64,000 nucleotides of DNA from Chionis minor. Lineage: Eukaryota; Chordata; Aves; Charadriiformes; Chionididae. Positions 35,300 to 46,739 of the stretch are shown one piece after another. Position numbers and translations under genes: made by a program. Position 1 is the first letter of the stretch; each line of letters opens with the position of its first letter. The stretch is taken from NCBI GenBank assembly GCA_013398295.1, contig VZSF01003318.1, positions 62,001 to 126,000 on the forward strand, read 5' to 3'. Under the pieces are notes generated by a model. The model was not told the DNA's origin and searched no databases. It saw nothing but the letters and a program-made list of their open reading frames with translations.

Positions 35300-36890
35300 T
35301 AGTGTGCTTAGTTTTTAAGAGGCATGCATTAAGTAAGGGTGTACACAGAAGACAGGAAGGAGGACAGGGATGAAAAGAGAAGCCCTCGGAAATTGTCTTT
35401 GGCTTTTGTCTCTTCCCTCATGCTTTTCTCCCTCACCTTTCCTTCTTCCACCCATTTTTTCTCTCCCCACTCCTAGCAGCTTCCCTTGAAACTGTGCTCT
35501 TACTGGCAGCATCCAGCGTTCACCCCTGCTTGCACCTACCTTCCTCCCAATCCTTCCAGCATAGCTGGCACCAGCTGCCTTATTTTACCATCAACCCTTT
35601 CCTTAACCTCCCACGCAAGCCTGTTAGGAGGCAAAAATAAACATAATTATTGAAACCCTGTTGCCCAGCTCCTTAACTGTAATCCTTGCCTGAAGTGTAG
35701 CCTAAACCAGAGTGCGCTGACATCTTCCTCCTGCAAAAGCACCCATATGCCAGTGGGGTTTGTCAGCAGAAATCCTAAAGGTCCTGCAGGAACCAGCAAT
35801 AAACCAGTCTTCAGATCAGCATCAGCTATAGGCATTCACTAAGCTGGCATTGCAAGTTGTATGCTCAGCTTCCAGGTCTGCCAGTGCTGGAGCCTCATAA
35901 ATCCCATCTGGCTGCCCGAGCAACGCAGAGCCACAACGTGCAGGGAGTCACTGTCCTCCCGCCTATTTCCCATGGAACACCCAGAGCAGCAACTCTGACC
36001 CTCCCCACCGTCCTCCCTGCCCCACAGCTATCCTTCCCTCTGCCTCCCCCTCCCATGTCTTGGCCAGACCTGACCCTCATCCTTGGTATCAAAGATTTCA
36101 ACTTTGTCTCCACCACTGACAAACTTTGAGCATGTTCTGCCTCGGGTGTTCCTGTCTCCAGTACTCACCAAGGCATTGGCCACTGCAGAGACCTTTCCCA
36201 CAACACAAACCCTCCCTGGCACTAGCTTTCATCTAGCCATGTGGATCCCGTGGTATTTAGGAATAAACCTACTTCCTCAGGCTCCTTAAGCATAAATCAT
36301 AAACACAATACTAGCATCAACCACACCCTCAGCAATTCGCGTAGTAGTCCATGCCTAGTTATGACCCACTTGTCTCATCTCCCCCAGTCCTCATGCAAAC
36401 TCTTCTTCTTCAGGATCCTCCATAACCTGAAGGTTATGGTTAAACTGAGGGCTAGTGGGATCCTCCTGTCCAGCATTCTTCCGTCGCTGCATCACTGCGC
36501 CCTCTTTGCTGTGCCTCTTGCCCTGGCAAAGCAGCTCAAGATGAACAAGCCCAGTAGGGTAGGAGAGGATCTTGACTTGCCTCACTCCTTCCTAGGTAAA
36601 TAAGGCCTGCCACTGGTCTGCTTGGTGTTACAGTCCCCACAAACAGATCAGATGCTGTCAGAGATGGAGATGACAGCACTTGCGAGGAGCAGTCCCGGAG
36701 CAGTCCCAGTCTTCACAGGAACCACCCTGGGGCCAGTGTCAGACCTCCTTTGCATCGCACGAGGCGAGATAACAGCGACAGCAACTATCAGGTCGCACAT
36801 TTCTGAAAACATGCAGCCAGGTGTCCAAGCCTTGACAGGTGCCACGATGGCTAAAAGAGGCTTCAAACAACAGGGCTTGTCTTAAAACAC
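35300..36890. other. GC-richer segment with overlapping open frames
   Basis: Over about 1.6 kb the sequence is clearly richer in C and in CpG (roughly 20 CpGs between 35900 and 36850) than the flanks. Frames of 60-120 codons are open on both strands. None carries a recognisable domain, and they alternate strands, which suits composition rather than coding. A 9-bp near-perfect palindrome sits at 36420-36439. It could be an old insertion or a local GC-biased patch. Confidence 0.4.
36420..36439. repeat. 20-bp palindrome
   Basis: CCATAACCT and AGGTTATGG are exact complements with only GA between them. Confidence 0.9.
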
Positions 36891-37944
36891 TAGGATCATT
36901 CCTGTTTAAATTTCCTTGCTTAGGGGATTTGCTATTGTAAGACTGCTAACCTGAAGTGTGACACAGGGGGAAAACCCGTACTCCATTAGTAAGTTTCTCA
37001 TGACTAGACAGGTTTGCAGTCCTTCCTCAACTCTCCAGTCAGGATAATGTGACATTTGGTTAGACCTTACAACTGCTGGCTTAAGCAGTACCAAGCTCCA
37101 ACTTTGCAGACTATTTTAAGAGGTGGTGGAAAGGTGGTTCAAGAAGGGGAAGCATTACTCGTGACTGACAAGGAAGCAGCTGTGTCTGCAGAAGCCAAGG
37201 GGGAGGGTATAAGACTGAGATTTAAGAGAGGAAAATAATGAGATTAAACACTTCTTTGCCTTTTCATTATACATCTGGTTTTCTCAAAGACGGGCTTTTT
37301 TCTGTGGTAATATGAATATGAAACTGTGAGATGTTCTGCATATTGCCTTCTTACCTCACAGCTTTTATCTGAAATTTTGCAGCATCAAGTCTTGGCTTCA
37401 AATTCTTCAACTGTCTATAAACAATAGTGGAAAATTTATAGTGGAGTACATGCAATAGAATTCTCATAAAAAATTGAAAAGAAAATATTCTCTTACTCCC
37501 AAAGAAAATGCTTTATGGGCAACTTACATATTTTCAGTGCTAAATTGATTTAGCTAATCTGCACGAACACTGTGTACTTAAAATCAATCGCATTTTTTCC
37601 ATTTTAAAATGTTCAGATTTTGAAGACTGATTTTCCTGCTACCTGCACATTCCTATCATTTGTAATGTAAAGCGATGCGGATGACAATGAAAAAAAACGT
37701 TTTCCATGTGCTGGAAAGGAGTTAAAAATCCTGTTTCCATTATGGTTAATTATGGTAGCTTTGCCTGCCTTTATCCCCTCCCACTGAAAATGCATGCCTT
37801 ATTCAAGCCTCTTGTCCTTCTTTCACCCCTCCTTGCTTACCTAATGTTTTATTTATTAGTAAGATACAGCAGGATATGTCATGTTATTAGTGTTGTATTT
37901 GTTTGCTTTAAAGAACATCTACCATTTTGTGACAGACTGTATGG

Positions 37945-37976
37945 ATCTTTCCATCAACAAATCTTTCCATCAACAA
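37945..37976 (+). repeat. 16-bp perfect tandem duplication
   Basis: ATCTTTCCATCAACAA occurs twice in direct succession, followed by the partial unit ATCAACA. Confidence 0.95.
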
Positions 37977-38670
37977 ATCAACAGATTTACTCACCTCTTT
38001 TAAAAAAGCTTTAACCTATTGTTACTACTTACAGCATGGAGCTTCTTCAAGGCAGATATTTAGATACTAATAAGTTAGAGGTCCTAAAAGTTTCTGATGG
38101 GGTGAAAGCACTTCTGCAGGTCTTGTAGTCTGATCAGTACCTCCCTCCTTCTCCTCCCTTTCCTTATTGTTAGATGCTCAGTTTCTCAGATGTGTTGTAC
38201 ATGGTAAATTGGTGAGATATATCTTGAAATTCCCAACTTTTCTGTAATATACATCTGCTCCAGAGAACTGGCAAGCCTAAAAAGTTCAGCTGCGAATGTG
38301 TCAGCCTGAACCTAAGAAGTACAGATTGGAGGCAGTGACTCATTAGTTTCCAATGGAGTAGCTATGTGCAGTCAACTTTTTACTACATGAAATAGATCTG
38401 TTGATATAGAAATAGAAAAAGTTGGTGGGATGGGGGCTGTTTTGGTTTTTTTTGCTTACGTAGAGACTTCCTCTAGTTTTGTATAAAATTAGGTAAACCT
38501 ACCTTTCTTCACAGTGGGGAAAATCTTCAAAAAAGGCATTTAATAAACTCCTTGGTCTATCATTCATTTTTTCTTGGAATTTTCCAACATTGGCTTAAGT
38601 GTGCATAGGTACCACCACCCGGTCTAATAAGGAAAAAAAGAAAATTTCTCTGGAGAAACTGATCTGATGA

Positions 38671-38712
38671 GTGTGTGTATGTGTGTGTGCGCATGCATGT
38701 GTGTACGCGCAT
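38671..38712. repeat. 42-bp alternating purine-pyrimidine tract
   Basis: Every base from 38671 to 38712 alternates purine and pyrimidine. GT units are followed by GCGCATGCATGTGTGTACGC-type sequence. Alternating tracts rich in GT and GC are the classic Z-DNA-forming type. It is a mutated GT microsatellite. Confidence 0.95.
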
Positions 38713-41700
38713 TTACTTAAGGAGGGGGAAACTGGATTAGATGCAAGTGACCATCCTTAACATTAAAAAGTTATCTTGTTTCTGATCCATAGTTAAACAG
38801 ACTACTGGAAAATTTCAAATCTTTCTACAGAGAATGGATAACAGATAGTGCAGCTATCTCAGCTGTCACAGGTGAGGTGGCCCACAGCAACTGGAGCAAA
38901 TGAGAAATAATGTAGTTTTTACTCGTAGAAAAAGGGTAGCCATCAAGAATTTGTAGGCTGTAATTGAAGGCTGCAGAGATGAATGTTTGCATCTGTGAAT
39001 AAATAACAGCAGCAACGGTCTGTGACTTACACTGGGATATAGTCATTACCATGCAGGATCAGATTTGTACCTCATCTTTAATCCAAAACAGGCAGAACAT
39101 TAAGGTGGCCACACTGGGTTGGAGAAGGATAAGGATGAGGAGGGTATTTCATACATTTGGCACTAGAAACTGAACTGCATGTTTTGTGAGCTATAACACT
39201 TTTTTTAAAAAAACTAAACCATACTGTGAAGCATAGACACTTTTAATGGATAGAAAGATGTGGTTTAGTACATGATTAGGTGAAAGACCTTGGAACGCTT
39301 GTCCTTGAAAATATTTTAATTCAGGCAAAATCCAGACATCTTTTTCTAAATCTGTAGTCTCTCTATTTGATAAATTTTCTGTCCTCAATGCAAAAGAAAC
39401 CTGGCTATTTCTCACTTCGCTGTCTTTCAGAGAGAAATGCAATTACTTTTGTGCAGCTTTCAGGTACAAAGCAAAAATAACCAATGCACAGTATTTTCAA
39501 AATTCCCTGATTTCAATAGCATTAAAAATTAATTTTGTCATAAAAGTCCTACTTTCTCCTTATTCAATTACAAACCTTTCTACAATGTTCTCAAATACAT
39601 TAACAAGAAAATGTCCTTTGTGCAGAAAGGTAAAAAGTGATTTATCACTGCATATAAAAACAATGCGCTTGAGATGTAAGCTCAGCCAGGCTACTGACTC
39701 ATTTTTCTAAGTTGCTGCAGCTTTTGCATATGGCTTTAGATTGGAGTCCTGAACCAAAATGTAATTTAGCAGAATGCAGAGCAATTCTTTGACTGCACAC
39801 CACCATTAAATAAACGTGTTTCAAAAGGAACCTCTGAAAGTGGCCTCCTCTGGAGCTGTATTCATCAAGGCCCCACAAACACCAGTCAATTTGGAAAATA
39901 CTGAGTAGAAGTTGAGATTCTTAGATTGCCCAAATCTTATCTTCCTTTTACAGTGATACTTGCCCTTACAAACATCCATTTTCTGCTAAGCTGTATCAGT
40001 TGCAGAGATGATTCCTTCTGGTAAATTCTTGCAACCTTGAGGAAACTCTGGTGAGAAACTGCTTTGGCTGAGGAGGACCTTTCACTCTGGTTGCATCCTG
40101 CTCATGTACTCCTCCCTGCACCTCCCTGGCAGCAGCTCTCGATGTTTGCTCCAAAGCCAACCCAGCATTGCTGAAAAACGGATCAAACAACAATGGAAAT
40201 ATTCCACACCTAGGTTGGCTGAAGCTATTTGTCTTCAAAAAATACTTACAAAGAAAGCGATCCAAACCAGTGAAAGACAATTGAAACACTTCCCAAAACT
40301 ACGTATGCTAGGTCTACAGGCTGCTCATTTGCCTTCTCTGGAATAAAAATATAATTAGTACCATTAGCATGCCCCAGCTATATCCATTGCCATTTCCACA
40401 CCCCACACAGGGATTTTTCGCAAAAGCTATTTGGACAGCAGCACCTGCAATAGGAAGAAAGGAGTTAAATAATCTGAGTGGGTTTCTGTAAGCTGCCATG
40501 GTGTCCAGTACCCCAAACTCTAATAGTAAAGACGAACCAACAGAAAAGTCATCTGTCTCCCAATCAGTTACCAAGCCACTGATAAAGTTTACAGCAAGAT
40601 TTCCTTTCTTTTTCCAAGAACTTTGTCTATATTAAGCCCTGCATCACCATTAAAAGCTATATATTAAAACAGAGTCACTGTTTCAGGAAAGTTTGAGCTA
40701 TATGATCACTTTGGTAAAAGAGTATTATATAGGAATAAAATGCTGTCTGCTTTAACGTTAGGCCCTTTTGATATGTAAGACATTTGTGAGAGAGATGACA
40801 CACTCAGTTTACCTGTTATACTAGTCAAGAAATGGCATATAAATTTTAAAATCCTAGGCCCTGTCCTCTGTTAATCCCTGCTTTTCCTCACTAGAGTTGC
40901 TCTGAGTGATCAAATGATAAAAAACCTAAGTCATTTTAGTAGCACAACTTTCACCGAGAGATACTGGTGTATATCATGAGTCCAGCTGACCAAGAACTGG
41001 CATGTTACATCAACAAGTCTATTTAACACAAGTGAAACTGTTTTTTCCCTTTAATTTTCAGGAGACTGAGGCATTTAATTCTTTCCCTAACTAAATCACA
41101 TTTTGTTTTCCAAATGACTTAGGAAAAAAATGTTTCCATCCCCCAAAATGAAAGCCTAAAATTTGGCATGGGAGGAACAGAGAGAGATGTGGAACTCTGG
41201 TTGCAACTTTGTTTATAGGTTAGACAAGGACGTAGTTCCACTGCATGTTTCCTTATCTTAATTAATTAAAAAAACATCCTTTCTCCTTGCAAATGAAGTT
41301 TAAGCTCTTTATTAGTCTTAGTCAAGAAACTGTCTTTTTCAGTTTCCTGATCTGTTAAGATTTGACAGACAAGTTCTGAAAATTGTGACAAAATTCTGTG
41401 GCTTTCATTAGATGTCTGAAGATAATTAATTTCCCTCTGTCTCAGTTTTGCCATTTTTTGAAACTGCTAAGTCACTTTTTCACCTTGTTGCAAGGCCTGA
41501 AGAATGTAGGCTTTGAAAGAAAAGAATCTTTTTTAAAAGAGGATGAAGGGGAATTTGCGTTAACTTCTTTCCTCTACTTATGCTTGTTTACTGAGGAACA
41601 ATCCATACAAAGAAGTGCAAAGCAACTCGGACTGCTTGGCCTTGCTTATTTTGTCTTATCTGCTTAGACTTCAACCCATCAAAGAAGGTAGGGCTAACAT

Positions 41701-42265
41701 AAAGTGCCCTTCCAAGCAGTTCACAGGTTCACATGGGAGCTTTTAGGTTCTTTATGATATTACATTTATCTTCATGAGAGAAAGTTCTCTCACTCATGGT
41801 TAAGCAATGCCTGGGACCCTAAATTATTATAAACGTGCATCCATTATTTTGATTTGTCTTTCATAATTGATTCATACTGAAGCAAAAGAGGGGGAAATGC
41901 ATGCTGACATAATTTTGTTCTATTGCTACTTAAGTTATGTAATTCCTTAAGCTTATTAGTCAAATTGTTAGCTGTTGTTGACATTAAGTAACAGTAATGT
42001 TTGCAGATGGTTAGGGCTTGCGTACCTTACCATTTCTATTGGTAATACTATTTCCACACTCACAGGAAGCACTTGAATGGTATATGTGAAGCTACAATGA
42101 CAGCACTCAGAACTTTATAATCTAACGGAAACAACAAAAAACTTACGGAGGAGGAAATACAATTCCACAACTGCAATCTGGTATTTTTTGGAGTTTAGAA
42201 GTGATTCCTGTTTGCAACTGCTCCTTCTCTTGTGCTTTTATGAACCAGCTAACTCTGTGTAGTCC

Positions 42266-42577
42266 TCATGGTAGAAATGGATCTTTAGCAATGATGTACA
42301 ACAGAGAAACCAGTCTTTCAGTGGAAAAATTAGGTTTTGGCATGTTCAACAAAAACAATTTTCCCCTGCCAGAAGATGAGGACAGCTGTGGAAGCCAGGC
42401 TAACTTCCTGGCACAGCAGAGGTGGAAGCAAAGCATCCATGCAGTCTGAAGTAAGACAGGTTGGGCAGCCTCATCTTTCTGCTGCTCCTGCCATCCCTGC
42501 TTGAAATCCTCATCCGCAATTAGTGATGACATGTTGTAATCCTCTTCATACGAGCTATCAGAGGATTGTAACTTCAT
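42266..42577 (-). other. Open frame with acidic, protein-like start (unconfirmed)
   Basis: A 103-codon minus-strand frame starts with a coding-like acidic stretch (SSDSSYEEDYNMSSLIADED). A pyrimidine-rich run ending in CCCGTATGAAG could serve as a splice acceptor just upstream. No good donor is seen, so it would have to be terminal. No family is recognised. The second half (LLQTAWMLCFHLCC) looks less protein-like. Confidence 0.15.
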
Positions 42578-45423
42578 ACGGGAAATACCAGGGAGAGAAA
42601 AACTCAGAACAAAAATCCTTCTTTCTTACAAAAGCATTCAACAACAAAGAAGGAAGAACTAAAAATAAAAAGCAGACAGACTGCATGGGAAGGTTTGTTT
42701 AGAACTAAATAAATTCAGAAAAACAACTGGTCTTTCAATTTATTGCTGTTCCTTTGTGGGATTGAGATCATGTTTGAGTGTGCAATTTATGCCTGCAAAA
42801 TTAATTTCATACAGTATTTGTACTTGTAAGTAGATATTATCCTCTTTAGGTAATAAAAGAAATAATGATAATAATCAGATTTGTTTCTAGAATTCAACTG
42901 TACCTTAAAAATTGTCAACGAAAATTACTCACAAAGACCATCCTACATATTTAACCCTTCACTTACTGATCATTTTCACTTTTGCTGCCACCTTCTTCAC
43001 CATCAGATGGCAAAGATTTCTTTTCATTTCATGGCAATGAACATTTGAAAGGAACCATTTCTTTATACATAGATAATGTTATGTAATGCTGCGTCAGCTT
43101 CGAACTCAGAAATATTTATTGTGGTCAGACAAATTATCTTTTTTATTACTATTATTATGCCTATGCAGAGTAAACACATTTTGAGCATATTTCTTTTTCT
43201 TTCATTTATGGCAGGGAGTTTTTGACATTTGAGCGTTGACTCTTCCTTTCTATTTTATGCATTTGCCCTCTGGTCATTGTCAACCCCTGCAGTCAGAATA
43301 ACGAATTCCTCTTTATTGCCCTGTCAGTGTGCTGTCATTATTGTGGACTTTTTCTTCTCCTGGAAGGCTCTTTTGCAAGTTATTTTTTAAAAGATATAGT
43401 ACGTATGTGTTCAGGATTTATAGGACTGTACTGATCCATCATTTTCTGGCACATCCAATGCAGCCACTGTAAATTTAAGGAAAAAGACAATTCTCATCCA
43501 GCTAGGGACATGGAGACATTCTGGGAAGTACTATCTTCTTCTAAATCCTTGCCCCTTTTATACAGGAAACACAAACTCAGCTGAAGATCACAGATTGATT
43601 TCTGTTTGCAGTAAGGCTGTCATTTTCTTTATGCCACCTCCAGTTCCTGCTGGCTTTTGAGAAGACAAAAATTTGTGCGTGTGATTCTGAACCTAGGTCT
43701 TCTGCACTATAGCAAATGGTGCTGCCAGTTGAGCTTTTAAAACAGCTGTCAGATTCATGTAAAGCTGTTTTTTTTCCCCATAATTATCTTAGCACAAGAT
43801 ACCATTCTAAAAGTCTTACTTAGCATTCTCCACACAGTAACAAAGTCACTTTTAGTCTTGTCCTGGAATTATTGCTGATGCTATTTTTAACTACAAAAAA
43901 GCTTGCCTTCATATTCCACACATTTCACAAGACTTTTTCCATTGCTTTTCACAAGACCAAAGCCCTCATAATATCAATGTCTTTGCTAGGAAATGAGGGC
44001 TGGAATTGATAGTTCTGCTTTTCGGTTACTGGCAGACTTCAACCTAATATAATAAATATTCAGACTTGAAGCAGGAGAAATCTGAGGCTTGAGAAGCGAT
44101 GGAAGCAATAAGTATGTTTCAGAGATGGAGGCAGGTCCAGAATTACTTCTGATGGACTACTTTCCAAAAGGTAGCTACTGTCACGTATAAAGTGAGATTA
44201 TTGGGATTTTCAGCAGATGTGAAACGATTTTATATGGGGTAAAAAGAGGTTAGTTTACGTTTAGAAATATTAAGTCCTGATATGTACAAGACAACCCTCT
44301 GCAACTGTTAAAAACTTGGGTCCTGTTTATTAAACAAAATAGCCAGTCCACAGGATTTCAGGCAATTTCCTGATTTTTCCCTTTACTTGGGGATGTTCTG
44401 TCCCAACAAAAATTACCCTGGTTGTAAATTACTTATCAATGGTTCCAAAAGTCCTTATTTCTGCAGTTCTGTAATGTCTCTCTCTCTGATCTCAGTTTAT
44501 AGGAATGACTATTCTAAAACCAGCCTCAGCTACTGATTGGACATTATACTGGGGTCTTTTTATGTTCTCAGAAAACCAAACAAAAGCATAATCCCATAAG
44601 AACTTCACCTGCTGGCTACGTAGGATTCTCCTTGGAGATGCCTGTTTATTTCCTATGCTGAACCTCTAGGTCCAGGATACTTACATTTTAATTAAGCTGA
44701 AAATGATGGGAGGTAAACCAGCTACATCCATATTGCTATAACATCAGCAAGGACTCCCACATCCATCCTCTCCTCCCATACAAACAAGGTCTTCACAAGA
44801 GCTTGTAGGCAGCTTGCAAATCCGCCTGTGCAGCAATGCCTGGCAGCACCCCAAGCTAGATAACAAGGTGCAAATAGCGATCTAAGCACCCAGGTGGCCT
44901 CCCCGTCCCCTTCAGGGGACACCCTCTCCCCATTTCAGACAAGAATGAGGTTATTGGACGGTGTGCCAATGGGGAAATTCTTGACTAAATAAGCACACAC
45001 ATTGCAGAAATATTCCTCTCTGCATAAGAGGACCAGGAGAGAAAAAGGGAACAAAATTAGGAAGGGTCTGAGGGCAAAGAGCCAGCTGCTTGCAAACACA
45101 GTTCAGATAAGGAGGATGAAAAAATGAAGATGCAGAAGCTGGAAGGAAAGTAAGATGGGAAAAGGATAGACTCTAGAGGGAAGGCATGTACAAAAAGGAC
45201 TTAGAATTTAACAATAAATAGAGGCTTCTTATTTTTTTAGAAAAGCTAAACAAAATCTCTGAGGTGTGTAGGTGGTACGTAGACTTTCCGATACCTATCT
45301 TTTCTTACCTTGGAATGAAACATAGCATACAAGATCGCAAACAGGAATTAAAGCCAGCTTCCCCTCCCCCGACCCCTGAAGAGAGAAATCATCTTGAGTA
45401 CTTTAAGATCACTTTTAAATTAT

Positions 45424-45540
45424 CCCGGCCCTCGTACTCTCTTGCATTTTCAAACAGAACATAGTTTTGCCGCGTCCAATGGAGCGCGTCGAAGGAAGAG
45501 GATGCCGACAATGGTTATGCTGCCAACTTCAAAGCAAAAC
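45424..45540. promoter_or_regulatory. Small CpG cluster with CCAAT box
   Basis: About eight CpGs fall within roughly 90 bases (45424-45515) in otherwise CpG-poor DNA, centred on GCCGCGTCCAATGGAGCGCG with CCAAT at 45476-45480, an NF-Y type site. A 134-codon plus-strand frame (45394-45798) crosses it. Its first half includes HSFAASNGARRRKRMPT and is preceded by a passable acceptor (CAAACAG ending at 45457). No promoter start or gene is identified. Confidence 0.25.
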
Positions 45541-45799
45541 CAGGCAAGGGGGTTACTCTGCCTCTGCCTTGATCAATTGTGGCTGGTCATCTGTTGGATG
45601 CTTAACGAGAGACAGCTAAATACATTATTACTCACATCTCGTGTGCTGCATATTCCCGTAGTAGGTCATGCTGGCCACTCGACCTTCTGTCCTTCCTGGC
45701 CTTGCCTAGAGATAGAAAATCTGCATTGCAAAGGAGAGGAGGCAGAGAGAGCATGGACACTCATTTTACTACTTAAACTCTATTTTTACTGCCAATGAG

Positions 45800-46630
45800 T
45801 GAGATTTTGAAGGTTAATGCTCTGCACTGAGAAGGAGACTTATTTTTGAAAAATGTAAGTCTCTCATCTGCCCATAGCATGGGTACAAAAGTACTAACAG
45901 TGTTTACTTTTCCGTGTTTTTTCAATACGTACAGGACTGATGTTATAATTCATGATTTGCTGGATGCCCCGTGGCAGGGATGCCGTCACCATCCCTCTAG
46001 CAATAATAAAACCCAGACTTCCCAAAGTTGCATCGACAACCTCAAGAAACCATGTCACTGACTATCCTAGCCTAGGCCATAATGTTGTGTAGATGGTACA
46101 ACAAATAGGTCTGTTACCATCCTCAAAACCTGCCCCAGACAGTTTTGAGCTGTAAAAGCTCAGCTGGTACCAAGTCACAGACAAATGTTAGTAGAATTAT
46201 ATTCTGGATAAATTACCATGTTATTCAATAACGTGTGAAAAATTATGAGGTTTTATCCTTTTTTTTTCAGGAAATGAATGATCTTTTATTATTTATTTTG
46301 TCACTTTGTTTTCTTTTTTTTTTGTTCATTTTTCTTACTGACTGCTCTTCTGCTTTGAACTGCTTTTGATATCTGATCTTCTACATTTTAATCACGCTAG
46401 CCATTTAAAGAATACATATTTAAAATTAAATCAGCCTGTTCTTGGTAGAATGCTATATTTCTGCTTTTCACACTGCATACTCTCTTATGGTATATTTCTT
46501 TTTTAGGCAGATGCTTACTGTGAGACACTGCTAACTGGGGGGAAAAAATCTTTAATACTTTGATAAAGCAAGAAACAATGCCTTGCAGTCCAAAAAGCAC
46601 ATACTCTGGCACATTTATGTCCTTAGCTTA
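45800..46630. other. Non-coding stretch, no gene recognised
   Basis: AT-rich with T runs near 46259 and 46312. Nothing further is supported. Confidence 0.5.
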
Positions 46631-46636
46631 ATAACA

Positions 46637-46735
46637 TGGGGCCTAATGCTGCAAAATGCCAAGCACCCTGGGGTCCCACTGCGGTCAATAGGAGTTGACT
46701 ATTCCCACCTCACAGATGCAGTCGGGTGCTAATAG
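46637..46735. mobile_element. Ancient palindromic amniote repeat
   Basis: The text 'gggcctaatgctgcaaaatg', then 'agcaccctgg', then 'tcaataggagttga' follows, with scattered changes, a dispersed motif I recall from turtle and bird DNA: 'gggcctgatcctgcaagg', then 'gagcaccctcaactcccat', then 'cttcaatgggagttga', which folds back on itself. I cannot name the family securely. Palindromic organisation suggests a non-autonomous DNA transposon. Confidence 0.45.
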
Positions 46736-46739
46736 CATG

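Larger units (their letters stand above)
36890..45390. other. Long non-coding stretch, no gene recognised
   Basis: 8.5 kb of mostly AT-rich sequence. Items noted are a 16-bp tandem duplication (37945), an alternating purine-pyrimidine tract (38671) and one acidic open frame (42266-42577, minus). No CR1 or other named repeat is visible. Its low repeat content would suit either old unique DNA or conserved regulatory sequence, which cannot be told apart here. Confidence 0.5.

Noticed and set aside
41041..41460. Two short MIR-like stretches ('gagactgaggcattta' and, on the minus strand, 'aaactgagacagaggga')
   Set aside because: Similarity to the MIR core spans under 35 bases and the flanks do not follow the SINE. 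Too weak to call.
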